From: Bacteroidales bacterium 52_46
Lineage (GTDB): Bacteria > Bacteroidota > Bacteroidia > Bacteroidales > Muribaculaceae
Length of the DNA stretch: 20,811 nucleotides
Direction of reading: 5' to 3'
Assembly: GCA_001915385.1 (NCBI GenBank)
Contig: MNQK01000015.1
Coordinates: 1-20,811, forward strand
Each line of letters starts with the position of its first letter. Position 1 is the stretch's first letter. A program made the position numbers and the translations under genes. Below the pieces are notes generated by a model, which worked only from the letters and a program-made list of their open reading frames with translations, did not search any database and was not told the origin of the DNA. Shown in pieces: positions 14,573 through 20,811 of the stretch.

Positions 14573-14594
14573 AGGCCGACGCAAACGACGGCCT
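14573..14594 (+). other. Hairpin upstream of the ECF sigma gene
   Basis: AGGCCG (14573-14578) pairs with CGGCCT (14589-14594), a 6-bp stem with a 10-nt loop, in the 128-bp gap before the sigma factor start. It may end transcription from the degraded gene or lie in the sigma leader. No confident promoter was identified here; TTTTCACTTTTGG at about 14543-14555 is a weak candidate. Confidence 0.35.
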
Positions 14595-14630
14595 GCCGAC
14601 CGATTTCTCACATAATATTGCACCCACAGC

Positions 14631-15170
14631 ATGCCTGCCTCCAACGACAACACCATACTCGACACCATCCGTCGCGACTCCGAAACGGGATTCCGCATGC
14701 TCGTGCGCTGCTACCGTGAACCGGTCTACTGGCACATACGGCGCATCACCGTATTGCACCACGACGCCGAAGACGCCATGCAGGAAACATTCCTGCGCGT
14801 GTTCCGCAACATCGGCAAATTCAACCGCGACATGCCGCTCGCCGCATGGATTTTCCGCATCGCCACCAACGAAGCCCTCCGTCAGCGCGAAAAGAACAAG
14901 ACTCCGCATCTCCCTCTCGACGACGCCACGACTGCCGACAGCTACCCCGCCGACGAATACTTCGACTATTCCAACCTCGAAGCCGTCCGGCTCCACCAGG
15001 CAATCCTCTCATTGCCCCCGCGCCAGCAGCTCGCATTCAATCTGCGGTATTACAACGATTTCGACTACGGCACAATCGCGCAGATCACCGACTCCACCAC
15101 CGCGGCCGTAAAAGCCAACTACCACGCCGCAAAAGAAAAAATAATCCGTCACCTCAACTCTCACGACTGA
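14631..15170 (+). CDS. ECF-type RNA polymerase sigma factor
   Basis: A 179-residue sigma-70-family member with only regions 2 and 4, as in extracytoplasmic-function sigma factors. Region 2 covers about residues 20-86, with the -10-recognition helix DAEDAMQETFLRVFRNI (45-61) and WIFRIATNEAL (73-83). Region 4 covers about 125-173: LPPRQQLAFNLRYYNDFDYGTIA followed by the recognition helix near STTAAVKANYHAAKEKI. Length is normal and the gene is intact. Only 3 bp separate it from the next gene, a membrane protein likely to hold it inactive, and a periplasmic protein gene follows. The set looks like an envelope-signal operon, though the signal itself is unknown. High GC sets it apart from the AT-rich degraded genes on both sides. 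Confidence 0.93.
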   Translation: MPASNDNTILDTIRRDSETGFRMLVRCYREPVYWHIRRITVLHHDAEDAMQETFLRVFRNIGKFNRDMPLAAWIFRIATNEALRQREKNKTPHLPLDDATTADSYPADEYFDYSNLEAVRLHQAILSLPPRQQLAFNLRYYNDFDYGTIAQITDSTTAAVKANYHAAKEKIIRHLNSHD

Positions 15171-15173
15171 AAT

Positions 15174-15485
15174 ATGGACAATAACCGCTTAGACAAAATA
15201 GGCCGTCAGATGCCCTACCGCGTTCCCGACTCCTTTTTCGACGATTTTGAAAACAGGATTATCGCCGGTCATCGACGCCGCTCAACCCGCCACTGGATAA
15301 AAAAGCTCCTTCTACCCCTCGGTGCCGCAGCCGCAATAGCGATTCTGCTGCTTGCAGTCCGACCCGCCGCATTCAGTCCCGCTACCGGCTACGCAGAAAT
15401 AGCGCAGGCATTCGACGACCTCTCCGAAGCCGACCGCACCTGCCTGCTCGACACCTATCAGGACGACATATTCATTAACCAATAA
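15174..15485 (+). CDS. Small membrane protein, putative anti-sigma factor
   Basis: A 103-residue protein with a cytoplasmic N-terminus and the motif MPYRVPDSFFDDFENRI (13-29). A basic stretch (HRRRSTRHWIKK, 33-44) precedes one transmembrane helix (about 45-63, LLLPLGAAAAIAILLLA). A short acidic periplasmic tail ends DDIFINQ. The PYxVPxxFF opening followed by one membrane span is common in Bacteroidetes genes directly after ECF sigma factors. No zinc-binding ZAS motif (HxxxCxxC) is visible. Translational coupling is likely given the 3-bp gap. The anti-sigma role comes from position and layout only. Confidence 0.7.
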   Translation: MDNNRLDKIGRQMPYRVPDSFFDDFENRIIAGHRRRSTRHWIKKLLLPLGAAAAIAILLLAVRPAAFSPATGYAEIAQAFDDLSEADRTCLLDTYQDDIFINQ

Positions 15486-15498
15486 CAACCATACAAAA

Positions 15499-15948
15499 AT
15501 GAAAAACTTATTCCGACTCATGCTCCTCGTGACTGCACTTCTGGCATTCACCCCCAACGCCGACGCACAAAACGACAAAGGCTCTCAGCGACGCGTCCGC
15601 CGCGAACAGCTTGCCGAAAAACAGGCAAAGCACATCGCCGAAAAGCTCAGTCTCTCACCCGAATTAAGCGAAAAATTCGTCACCACCTACATGGCCTGCC
15701 AGAAAGAGACATGGAGCGCCGGGCGTCCTGACAATTTCCGCCGCAAAGGCCAGCTTACCGAAGAGCAGACCGACAGCCTCCTACAGGCACGCTTCGACCA
15801 CAGCCAGAAGCTCCTCGACATCCGTAAAAAATATTATGCCGAATACCGCACATTCCTCACGCCCAAACAAATCGAACGCGTCTACCGCATCGAACGCCGC
15901 ATGATGAACCGCCTGTTCCAACACGCCGGCAAAAAAGACAAGAAATAA
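15499..15948 (+). CDS. Periplasmic LTxxQ (Spy/CpxP-like) protein
   Basis: A 149-residue protein with a cleavable signal peptide (MKNLFRLMLLVTALLAFTPNADAQ, residues 1-24, cleavage after ADA). The mature part is highly charged and helical. LTEEQTD (about 76-82) and LTPKQIERVYRIE (about 121-133) match the LTxxQ motif of Spy/CpxP-type proteins, which in E. coli are periplasmic chaperones or stress sensors. The C-terminus is lysine-rich. It starts 13 bp after the putative anti-sigma gene and ends at a strong terminator, making it the last gene of the three-gene operon. A role in sensing or answering envelope stress is inference from fold and context. Confidence 0.75.
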   Translation: MKNLFRLMLLVTALLAFTPNADAQNDKGSQRRVRREQLAEKQAKHIAEKLSLSPELSEKFVTTYMACQKETWSAGRPDNFRRKGQLTEEQTDSLLQARFDHSQKLLDIRKKYYAEYRTFLTPKQIERVYRIERRMMNRLFQHAGKKDKK

Positions 15949-15971
15949 AGCCACATTACAGGCACCACAAC

Positions 15972-16012
15972 TGACGCACCGCATCATCCCTGACAGGTAA
16001 TGCGGTGCGTCA
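15972..16012 (+). terminator. Terminator of the ECF sigma operon
   Basis: TGACGCACCGCAT (15972-15984) pairs perfectly with ATGCGGTGCGTCA (16000-16012), a 13-bp stem with a 15-nt loop, followed by TTCTATCT. It is symmetric, so it may also stop transcription from the other side. It lies just 16 bp before the start of the next gene. Confidence 0.85.
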
Positions 16013-16028
16013 TTCTATCTAAACCTAT

Positions 16029-17075
16029 ATGCATATTCCAAAAAATATCATTTGTGACTATCCCGAGAAGTTTTTTCCTGTCACGCAGGTTGATATTGTA
16101 CATTTCCCGGAGGGAAGCATCGAGAATCCTGACGTGATGATTGAAGTCCCGGCAATCACCGGTCCTGTCCCTAAGATTATCAGTGATGTATTGTCATATC
16201 TACGCACGAATGTGATAAAACAACGAATCACAAAACCTACCGATACAGAAAAATCAGTCAAAGTATTCAATTACCCTTATCAGGCATTTGAAGAAGCTGT
16301 GGTAAATGCCCTGTATCATCGTGATTATAGAGAGCGAGAGCCCGTAGAAATAACCATAGAGCCAACACACGTCGATATCTTGAGCTATGCCGGACCAGAC
16401 CGTTCAATCAGCGCTGAAGCAATCAAGGCTGCCAAGAAACTTAAAGCCCGCAGATACAGAAACCGCCGATTAGGTGATTTTCTGAAAGAACTCGGACTGA
16501 CAGAAGGGCGTGCCACCGGAATACCGACTATTCAAAAGCATCTGAAACTTAACGGTAACCGTCCTGCTGTGATTGAAACGGACGATAATCGCACCTATTT
16601 CCTATTGACTATACCCTGTAGGGAAGATATGATTGGATTAAACGACGCAGATAATAACAACCATAACACAACCCCTATATCTTCTCCGACAATTTCTTCT
16701 CTACTTGAAAATAGACTTGTAAATCGCGATTTACAAGTCTACATAGCTAATATTGAGAATTTTGAAGGTTTCAAATCACGACTTGAAAGCCTAATTTCAC
16801 AAGTCTATTTACAAGTATGGGAAAAAGCTAAGACCAATCAATCATTATTGATTGCAGATGTAGTATTACTTTTTCTTAGACTCAGCAACGAAAACATTAC
16901 ATCAGGTCAATTACTGAGCGCAGCCAATGTCGACAGCCTTTACAAACTGAAAAGATATATTCTGGAGCCTGCAATATCCGCCGGATATATAGAGATGTCA
17001 AATCCTGATAAACCGACAAGTTCAAAACAGAACTATCGTTTGACACAATCCGGACTTAATCTCTTCAACAAATAG
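16029..17075 (+). CDS. N-terminally truncated HATPase_c_4-type ATP-binding regulator
   Basis: A 348-residue frame that begins in the middle of the family. KFFPVTQVDIVHFPEGS (about 14-30) normally follows an N-terminal AlbA_2 domain of some 200 residues, absent here because of an in-frame stop 9 bp before the ATG. The HATPase_c_4 part is present: FEEAVVNALYHRDYREREPVEI (about 87-108), SYAGPDRSIS and the GRATGIPTI turn (about 160-168). A variable linker rich in N, S and L follows (about 205-260), then a winged-helix region (about 285-348, ending RLTQSGLNLF). With a terminator directly upstream and no visible promoter, it may be silent. Composition is AT-rich. The intact family is AlbA_2 plus HATPase_c_4 regulators, sometimes labelled RecG-like. 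Gene remnant versus short functional form is undecided. Confidence 0.75.
   Translation: MHIPKNIICDYPEKFFPVTQVDIVHFPEGSIENPDVMIEVPAITGPVPKIISDVLSYLRTNVIKQRITKPTDTEKSVKVFNYPYQAFEEAVVNALYHRDYREREPVEITIEPTHVDILSYAGPDRSISAEAIKAAKKLKARRYRNRRLGDFLKELGLTEGRATGIPTIQKHLKLNGNRPAVIETDDNRTYFLLTIPCREDMIGLNDADNNNHNTTPISSPTISSLLENRLVNRDLQVYIANIENFEGFKSRLESLISQVYLQVWEKAKTNQSLLIADVVLLFLRLSNENITSGQLLSAANVDSLYKLKRYILEPAISAGYIEMSNPDKPTSSKQNYRLTQSGLNLFNK
16712..16741. repeat. Perfect 30-bp palindrome inside a coding sequence
   Basis: The 15-mer TAGACTTGTAAATCG at 16712-16726 is followed with no spacer by its exact reverse complement. The half-site words recur nearby: CTACTTG at 16701-16707, and ACAAGTCTATTTACAAGT just after 16799. 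It lies in the variable linker of the truncated regulator. It could be an operator, a hairpin, or the product of a recombination event. Confidence 0.9.
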
Positions 17076-17095
17076 AGACCTATACACACATCTTT

Positions 17096-18337
17096 TCATC
17101 CGGCATTCGCGTCAAGGTCGGCAGGCAGCTCGCGGCTCCTATGCGTAAACACAAGCGTGATGAGCGAAAGCACGAGGAGGACTATTGCTGTCGAATGGAG
17201 TATGTTGCCGAGTCCTACAAGCGGGCTTGCAATCGCTCCGAAGACATAACCGACAAGGCCTATAAGCGCCGACGCGTCGCCGGCAAACCGGCGCCCTTCG
17301 TTCATGGCCAGCGTGTTGCCGACCGTAAACAGCATGCCCAGACAGAACAGCATCGGCAGGTTAAGACCCTCGTACACCCACACACTGTCGACCGAAAACA
17401 GACATACCAGCTGCACCACAGCCACCGCGGCCAGACAGCGTCCCGCTACCACCGCACTGCGTTTCAACGGCTTGAAACGCAGTGCCGTCATCGACCCGGC
17501 AGCTACGAAAAGCGCATTGAATCCCATGAACAGACCGAACTGCAGCTGCGTGTATCCGTAATGGTCCTGAATGATGAACGGAGCCGACGCTATATAAGCG
17601 AAAAGCACTCCGAGCGCCGCGCCTTTCATCATCGTATGTATTACGAAATACTTATTGCGCCACAACACCGCATAATTCCGGAAACCGGACCCGAACCTGC
17701 CGCCCACACGCCGCGACTTCGGAAGTGACTCCCTGAATGCCGGAGTCAGCAACAGCAGCAGCACGCTGAAACCGAACAGTATCCAGAATATGCCCTGCCA
17801 TCCGATTGACCGCGCCACAACGCCGCCGATTACCGGCGCGCTCGCCGGCGCGAAACCGTTGATTGCGCCCACAAGCGCCATCACCTTGGCAAGTGCCTTC
17901 CCCTTATAGAGGTCGGCAGGTATCGTGCGCGCCAGGAAATATCCTCCCGATGCCCCGAGCCCCTGCACCAGTCGCCACCAGATGAATTCATGAATACTGC
18001 GCGACCACACGCTGCACATCGCTCCCACGCAAAACACCAACAGCGCGCATATCAGCACCGGCTTGCGGCCGAAACGGTCGCTCAGCGGCCCGAGTATCAT
18101 CTCCCCCACTCCCAGACCGACCATACCGAACGTCAGTCCCAGCTGAACGGTAGATGTCGTGGTATGGAACGACCGCACCATATCAGGCAACGTAGGCACG
18201 TACATATCGTTGACAAACGACCCGAACGCACTCAGCAACACAAGAAAAACGATAAGGAAGACATAATATCCTCCTCCTTGCGGACCGGCCTGCGTCACAT
18301 TGCCGCCCGACACCGGTGCTGACATATTTCCACTCAT
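17096..18337 (-). CDS. MFS multidrug exporter of the Bcr/CflA type
   Basis: A 413-residue inner-membrane protein with about 12 hydrophobic helices, typical of 12-span drug:proton antiporters. TM1 carries FVNDMYVPTLP (41-51), close to the xTDMYLPALP of Bcr/CflA carriers. Motif A, GPLSDRFGRKP (83-93), lies between TM2 and TM3. ING-FAPASAPVIGG (159-172) matches the motif C region in TM5. The substrate cannot be named; bicyclomycin, chloramphenicol or other small molecules are possible in this family. The start may be Met1 (18337) or Met5. The first 20 residues are polar and glycine-rich, unusual but probably cytoplasmic. Only 20 bp separate its stop from the convergent truncated regulator, and no terminator is visible. 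It is intact. Confidence 0.9.
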   Translation of the reverse strand: MSGNMSAPVSGGNVTQAGPQGGGYYVFLIVFLVLLSAFGSFVNDMYVPTLPDMVRSFHTTTSTVQLGLTFGMVGLGVGEMILGPLSDRFGRKPVLICALLVFCVGAMCSVWSRSIHEFIWWRLVQGLGASGGYFLARTIPADLYKGKALAKVMALVGAINGFAPASAPVIGGVVARSIGWQGIFWILFGFSVLLLLLTPAFRESLPKSRRVGGRFGSGFRNYAVLWRNKYFVIHTMMKGAALGVLFAYIASAPFIIQDHYGYTQLQFGLFMGFNALFVAAGSMTALRFKPLKRSAVVAGRCLAAVAVVQLVCLFSVDSVWVYEGLNLPMLFCLGMLFTVGNTLAMNEGRRFAGDASALIGLVGYVFGAIASPLVGLGNILHSTAIVLLVLSLITLVFTHRSRELPADLDANAG

Positions 18338-18475
18338 AATAATTATCCCTTTATATTATAAACTTAACACCCCTGACACCTCATTGGTTTCCAAACCATC
18401 CTCCTCCCCTACCCGATATGATTGACTCACTATGTCGCAAAACTCCCAATGCTATTAACTTAGGCTGAGTTAAGT

Positions 18476-18553
18476 GGGGCGGGGGCGTCTCGCCCCCCGT
18501 GGTAACTTTCAGCGTGTAAGAATAATACCACGAGGGCGAGACGCCCTCGCCCC
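18476..18553. repeat. Inverted pair of GC-rich palindromes
   Basis: Left arm 18476-18503 and right arm 18527-18553 are near-perfect reverse complements, with two substitutions and one indel, around a 23-bp AT-rich spacer. Each arm holds its own palindrome (GGGCG-TCT-CGCCC). The layout resembles the REP-like pair at 1033-1113, but the heads are GTGG and TAGG rather than GTAG. No gene is seen in 18338-18880; it contains this pair, the repeat at 18645-18747 and the blaI promoter. Confidence 0.8.
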
Positions 18554-18644
18554 TATCTATGCATCTTAACATTAGGTCGCTTTTCAAATAAAGATTAGAG
18601 AGTGTATGGATTTAAATCAAACTAAGAACTTGTCCACCGACGAA

Positions 18645-18747
18645 GAGCCGAAGGCTCGGTGGTGTCACTATCCCCGTCCGACGCGTAGCGGAGGGCGGGG
18701 CAAAAAGCGATTACGTTATGCGAGCCCACGGAGAGGGCGAGTGTGTG
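18645..18747. repeat. Structured repeat, partial third copy
   Basis: 103 bp homologous to 13602-13704. The first ~61 bp differ by only two substitutions and one deletion. The element again has GAGCC-gaa-GGCTC, then CCCCGTCC/GGGCGGGG, then a third stem. That stem is GCCC-acggaga-GGGC here and GCCCC-gggta-GGGGC in copy 2. It ends in the shared GAGTGTGTG. The outer arms of the tandem copies are missing. Confidence 0.85.
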
Positions 18748-18828
18748 GTACCCCCTTGACTCATTAAACTGCACTGTTGCTCCTAAACTATTTTATTAGT
18801 TAACGAAGGTTAAAGTCCTGAAAATCGG

Positions 18829-18858
18829 TTTCAACTTCGGAAATTGTGGTTATCTTTG
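18829..18858 (+). promoter_or_regulatory. Promoter of the blaI-blaR1 pair
   Basis: TATCTTTG at 18851-18858 is an exact -7 match. TTTC at 18829-18832 is a weak -33 element with an 18-nt spacer. The start codon is 22 bp after the -7 box, so the repressor could act on its own promoter. No clear TACA/TGTA-type BlaI dyad was found. The direct words GTTAACGAA and GGTTAAAG just upstream are the only repeated pattern. Confidence 0.55.
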
Positions 18859-18880
18859 CCATGTACCTAATTAAATAGTT

Positions 18881-19264
18881 ATGCGAAAACCGACACCGAA
18901 AGACCAACTGACCGACAAAGAGGAAGAACTCATGCGCCTGCTGTGGGAGCACGGCCCCATGTTCGTGAGCAACCTGCTCGAACTGTACCCCGAGCCAAAG
19001 CCGCACTTCAACACCGTATCGACCGTCATCCGGCGCCTCGAAGCCAAAGGCTTCGTTGCACACAATGAAATATCAGGCTCATTTCAATACTATCCCGTAG
19101 CCAAAATGGAGACATTCCGCAGCCGCAGCCTCGGCCGCATCATCAAAAGCTACTTCAAGGGGAGCTACTACGGCGCCGTATCCACCCTCGTGGCCGAAGA
19201 AAAAATCACCGCCGACGAGTTGCGTGAACTCCTCGACCTCGTCGAACAGAAATCAAAAAAATAA
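18881..19264 (+). CDS. blaI: BlaI/MecI-family transcriptional repressor
   Basis: A 127-residue protein with an N-terminal winged helix (about 9-75) and a C-terminal helical dimerisation part (about 85-125). LTDKEEELMRLLWEHGPMFV (10-29) and the recognition-helix segment HFNTVSTVIRRLEAKGFV (42-59) are characteristic of the family, whose best-studied members repress beta-lactamase and mecA genes. Length is normal. It sits 14 bp upstream of a BlaR1-type protease, the usual pair in which the membrane protein triggers cleavage of the repressor. In Bacteroidetes such pairs are common and often unlinked to a beta-lactamase; none is seen here, so the regulated genes are unknown. The symbol marks the family only. 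Confidence 0.9.
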   Translation: MRKPTPKDQLTDKEEELMRLLWEHGPMFVSNLLELYPEPKPHFNTVSTVIRRLEAKGFVAHNEISGSFQYYPVAKMETFRSRSLGRIIKSYFKGSYYGAVSTLVAEEKITADELRELLDLVEQKSKK

Positions 19265-19278
19265 AACAACTGTAACTT

Positions 19279-20742
19279 ATGGGCGCATTCCTGTCATACT
19301 CAATAGTGAGCGGCATGCTTCTGCTCGCCATGTTCGCCGCCTACCGCCTTTTCATGGCCGGCGACAACCGCCACTCATGGAACCGCGGTGTCCTCCTCTC
19401 CATCTACGCGCTGTCGTTTCTCTCGCTACCGCTAATCGGTCTCCTGCGCTCCCTCCTCCCCTCCACGGCATCAGCCGCACCGGCGGTAGAAGGCGCTATC
19501 GAAGCTACCGTCGAAGTCCTTCCCCTCGCCGCTCCGGCATGGGGCCGGGCACTGATATGGATTTTTATCGCCGGCATGGCCGTGACAGCCCTCCGCACCC
19601 TCATGACATGGGCACGCATCATCCGTGTCATATCCAAAGGTGAAAGGATACGCAAGGACGGTTACACTCTCGTACTTACCGGCAACAGCGGCATGGCACC
19701 TTTCAGCTGGATGCATTACATGGTGATGAGCCGCGACGACCATGCATCATGTCCCGACGCCATCACCGTGCACGAACTGCGACATATCACATGCCGCCAC
19801 TGGATTGACCTCCTCGTGGCCCAGGCCGTGACGATAATCAACTGGTTCAACCCCGCCGCGTGGCTCATGCGCAGCCAGCTGATGCTCGTACATGAATATC
19901 AGGCCGACATGGCCGTCATCGACCGTCGGTACAACCCCAAGGAATACCAGCTTCTTCTGATAAGAAAGGCTGTCGGCGCGAAATTCCCGTGTCTCGCCAA
20001 CAGCCTCAATCATAGTAAACTTAAAAAACGTATCACCATGATGTACAAATCGAAATCAGGCGCACGGACCCGTTTCAAGGCACTCGTGCTGGCACCCGCC
20101 GCTGCCGTCGCACTGCTCGCAGCCTCAGTGCCGCAAGTCAGAGCCGCCATCTCAACAATCGAGACAAGCGAAGTCACCGGTAACAAAGGTAACAATCTTC
20201 CGGCAAACGAGGAAATATCCGCCGAAAAATTCAAATTCAAATCCATCAACAACAACGACGGCAAGACCACCGTTGAAGTGACAGGCACCATCCCGGGCAA
20301 ATCACTGACAGTCAACAGCGCCGTTCTCACAAACGGGAGTAAAGTGTACAACGCCAACGGCATGAACTGCCGGATGACCGACGGCAACGCCACCATCACA
20401 GTCACATTCCCGTTCATGACCGAATTTGACGATGACACCGCCCTCACCCTCGAAGCCAACGGCAAGAAAGTGACTTTCCTCCTCTTCAAAAACGGAACAG
20501 AACCGGCCTCAACAACCAAAATCTCCATCACCAAAGGTAACAGCTCCTACAAGGAAGTTCGCCTCAACGAACCGGCCGAACCAAACGCCGAATTTTACAT
20601 CGACTACAAAAAAGCTACAACAGCCGACTTTGAAAGAATACAACCCGAAAACATCGCTGAGGTAACCGTCGACAAGAGCGGCCCCACCCCTGCCGTCTAC
20701 ATCACCTTGAAGAAAGTAACCGTCCGAAAAAAGCCGGCTTGA
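19279..20742 (+). CDS. blaR1: BlaR1-type M56 membrane metalloprotease with divergent C-terminus
   Basis: A 487-residue inner-membrane protein. Hydrophobic helices lie at about 6-24, 37-58 and 88-108, with the last at about 266-286. The cytoplasmic zinc-protease loop has HELRH (165-169) as the HExxH motif and EYQAD (206-210) supplying the third ligand. APFSWMHYMVM (140-150) and NSLNHSKLKKRI (241-252) are further family marks. The extracytoplasmic part (about 287-487) is not a penicillin-binding domain: no SxxK, SxN or KTG is recognised. It has a Lys/Thr/Asn-rich beta-like region (about 310-405) and a tail ending VDKSGPTPAVYITLKKV. It presumably senses an envelope signal and triggers BlaI cleavage; the ligand is unknown. 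It ends at a hairpin overlapping the stop codon. The symbol marks the family only. Confidence 0.85.
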   Translation: MGAFLSYSIVSGMLLLAMFAAYRLFMAGDNRHSWNRGVLLSIYALSFLSLPLIGLLRSLLPSTASAAPAVEGAIEATVEVLPLAAPAWGRALIWIFIAGMAVTALRTLMTWARIIRVISKGERIRKDGYTLVLTGNSGMAPFSWMHYMVMSRDDHASCPDAITVHELRHITCRHWIDLLVAQAVTIINWFNPAAWLMRSQLMLVHEYQADMAVIDRRYNPKEYQLLLIRKAVGAKFPCLANSLNHSKLKKRITMMYKSKSGARTRFKALVLAPAAAVALLAASVPQVRAAISTIETSEVTGNKGNNLPANEEISAEKFKFKSINNNDGKTTVEVTGTIPGKSLTVNSAVLTNGSKVYNANGMNCRMTDGNATITVTFPFMTEFDDDTALTLEANGKKVTFLLFKNGTEPASTTKISITKGNSSYKEVRLNEPAEPNAEFYIDYKKATTADFERIQPENIAEVTVDKSGPTPAVYITLKKVTVRKKPA

Positions 20743-20757
20743 TTTTTATTTTCGGAC
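20722..20757 (+). terminator. Terminator hairpin overlapping the blaR1 stop codon
   Basis: GTCCGAAAA (20722-20730) pairs with TTTTCGGAC (20749-20757), a 9-bp perfect stem. The 18-nt loop contains AAGCCGGCTT, itself a 10-bp palindrome. The stop codon (20740-20742) lies in the loop. There is no strong U-run after it. The remaining bases to 20811 show no gene start. Confidence 0.55.
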
Positions 20758-20811
20758 CGGAAAATATATTACTCTTCAGAAAAGTTGTATGGCAGAAGGC
20801 ATTTTAATTGC

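Noticed and set aside
14547..14996. 149-codon minus-strand frame opposite the ECF sigma gene
   Set aside because: It lies opposite a clear sigma factor and has no recognisable domain.
18381..18587. 68-codon minus-strand frame across the inverted GC-rich pair
   Set aside because: The peptide is made from repeat sequence with low-complexity stretches and no start context.

Overview
The window looks like chromosomal DNA of a Bacteroidales bacterium, most likely of the Muribaculaceae (S24-7) type. The family assignment is inference from gene content and style, not from a marker search. Support comes from several exact matches to the Bacteroidetes promoter (-7 box TAnnTTTG, in three cases with a TTG or TTTG about 20 nt upstream), A-rich leaders instead of Shine-Dalgarno boxes, a one-piece pyruvate:ferredoxin oxidoreductase, a short bacterial-type Pgi, and a SusC/D-free core genome layout rich in GC codons.

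Layout. 1-3000: a putative esterase (235-957), a REP-like inverted pair, then a lipoprotein with an OmpA-like segment and TPRs (1311-2996). 3000-7200: terminator, a long palindromic repeat, a textbook promoter with a ~180-nt structured leader, and the large PFOR gene (3400-6975). PFOR and the leftward pgi end at back-to-back terminators separated by a 9-bp tandem repeat. 7200-12675: leftward genes pheT, yebC, ribE and pgi (housekeeping translation, regulation, riboflavin and glycolysis). A run of GTAG-headed hairpins separates ribE from pgi. 12800-13160: divergent promoters, then a tRNA-Lys(CUU) with its own promoter and terminator. 13181-13790: two tandem copies of a large palindromic, multi-hairpin repeat, with a third partial copy 5 kb away at 18645-18747. 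13853-17075: two degraded AlbA_2/HATPase_c_4-type regulator genes flanking an intact ECF sigma / anti-sigma-like / LTxxQ (Spy-like) periplasmic operon. 17096-18337: a Bcr/CflA-type MFS exporter on the minus strand. 18881-20742: a BlaI-type repressor and BlaR1-type M56 membrane protease pair.

How the genes relate. PFOR and Pgi sit in central carbon metabolism of an anaerobe. The ECF cassette and the BlaI/BlaR1 pair are two envelope-sensing regulatory modules, and the MFS exporter lies between them. The most unusual content is non-coding. There are GTAG-headed REP-like hairpins at two loci, a related inverted pair at a third, and a ~320-bp imperfect palindrome family built from three conserved stem-loops. 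There is also a perfect 30-bp palindrome inside a coding sequence. No CRISPR array, phage gene, insertion-sequence transposase or toxin-antitoxin pair is visible.
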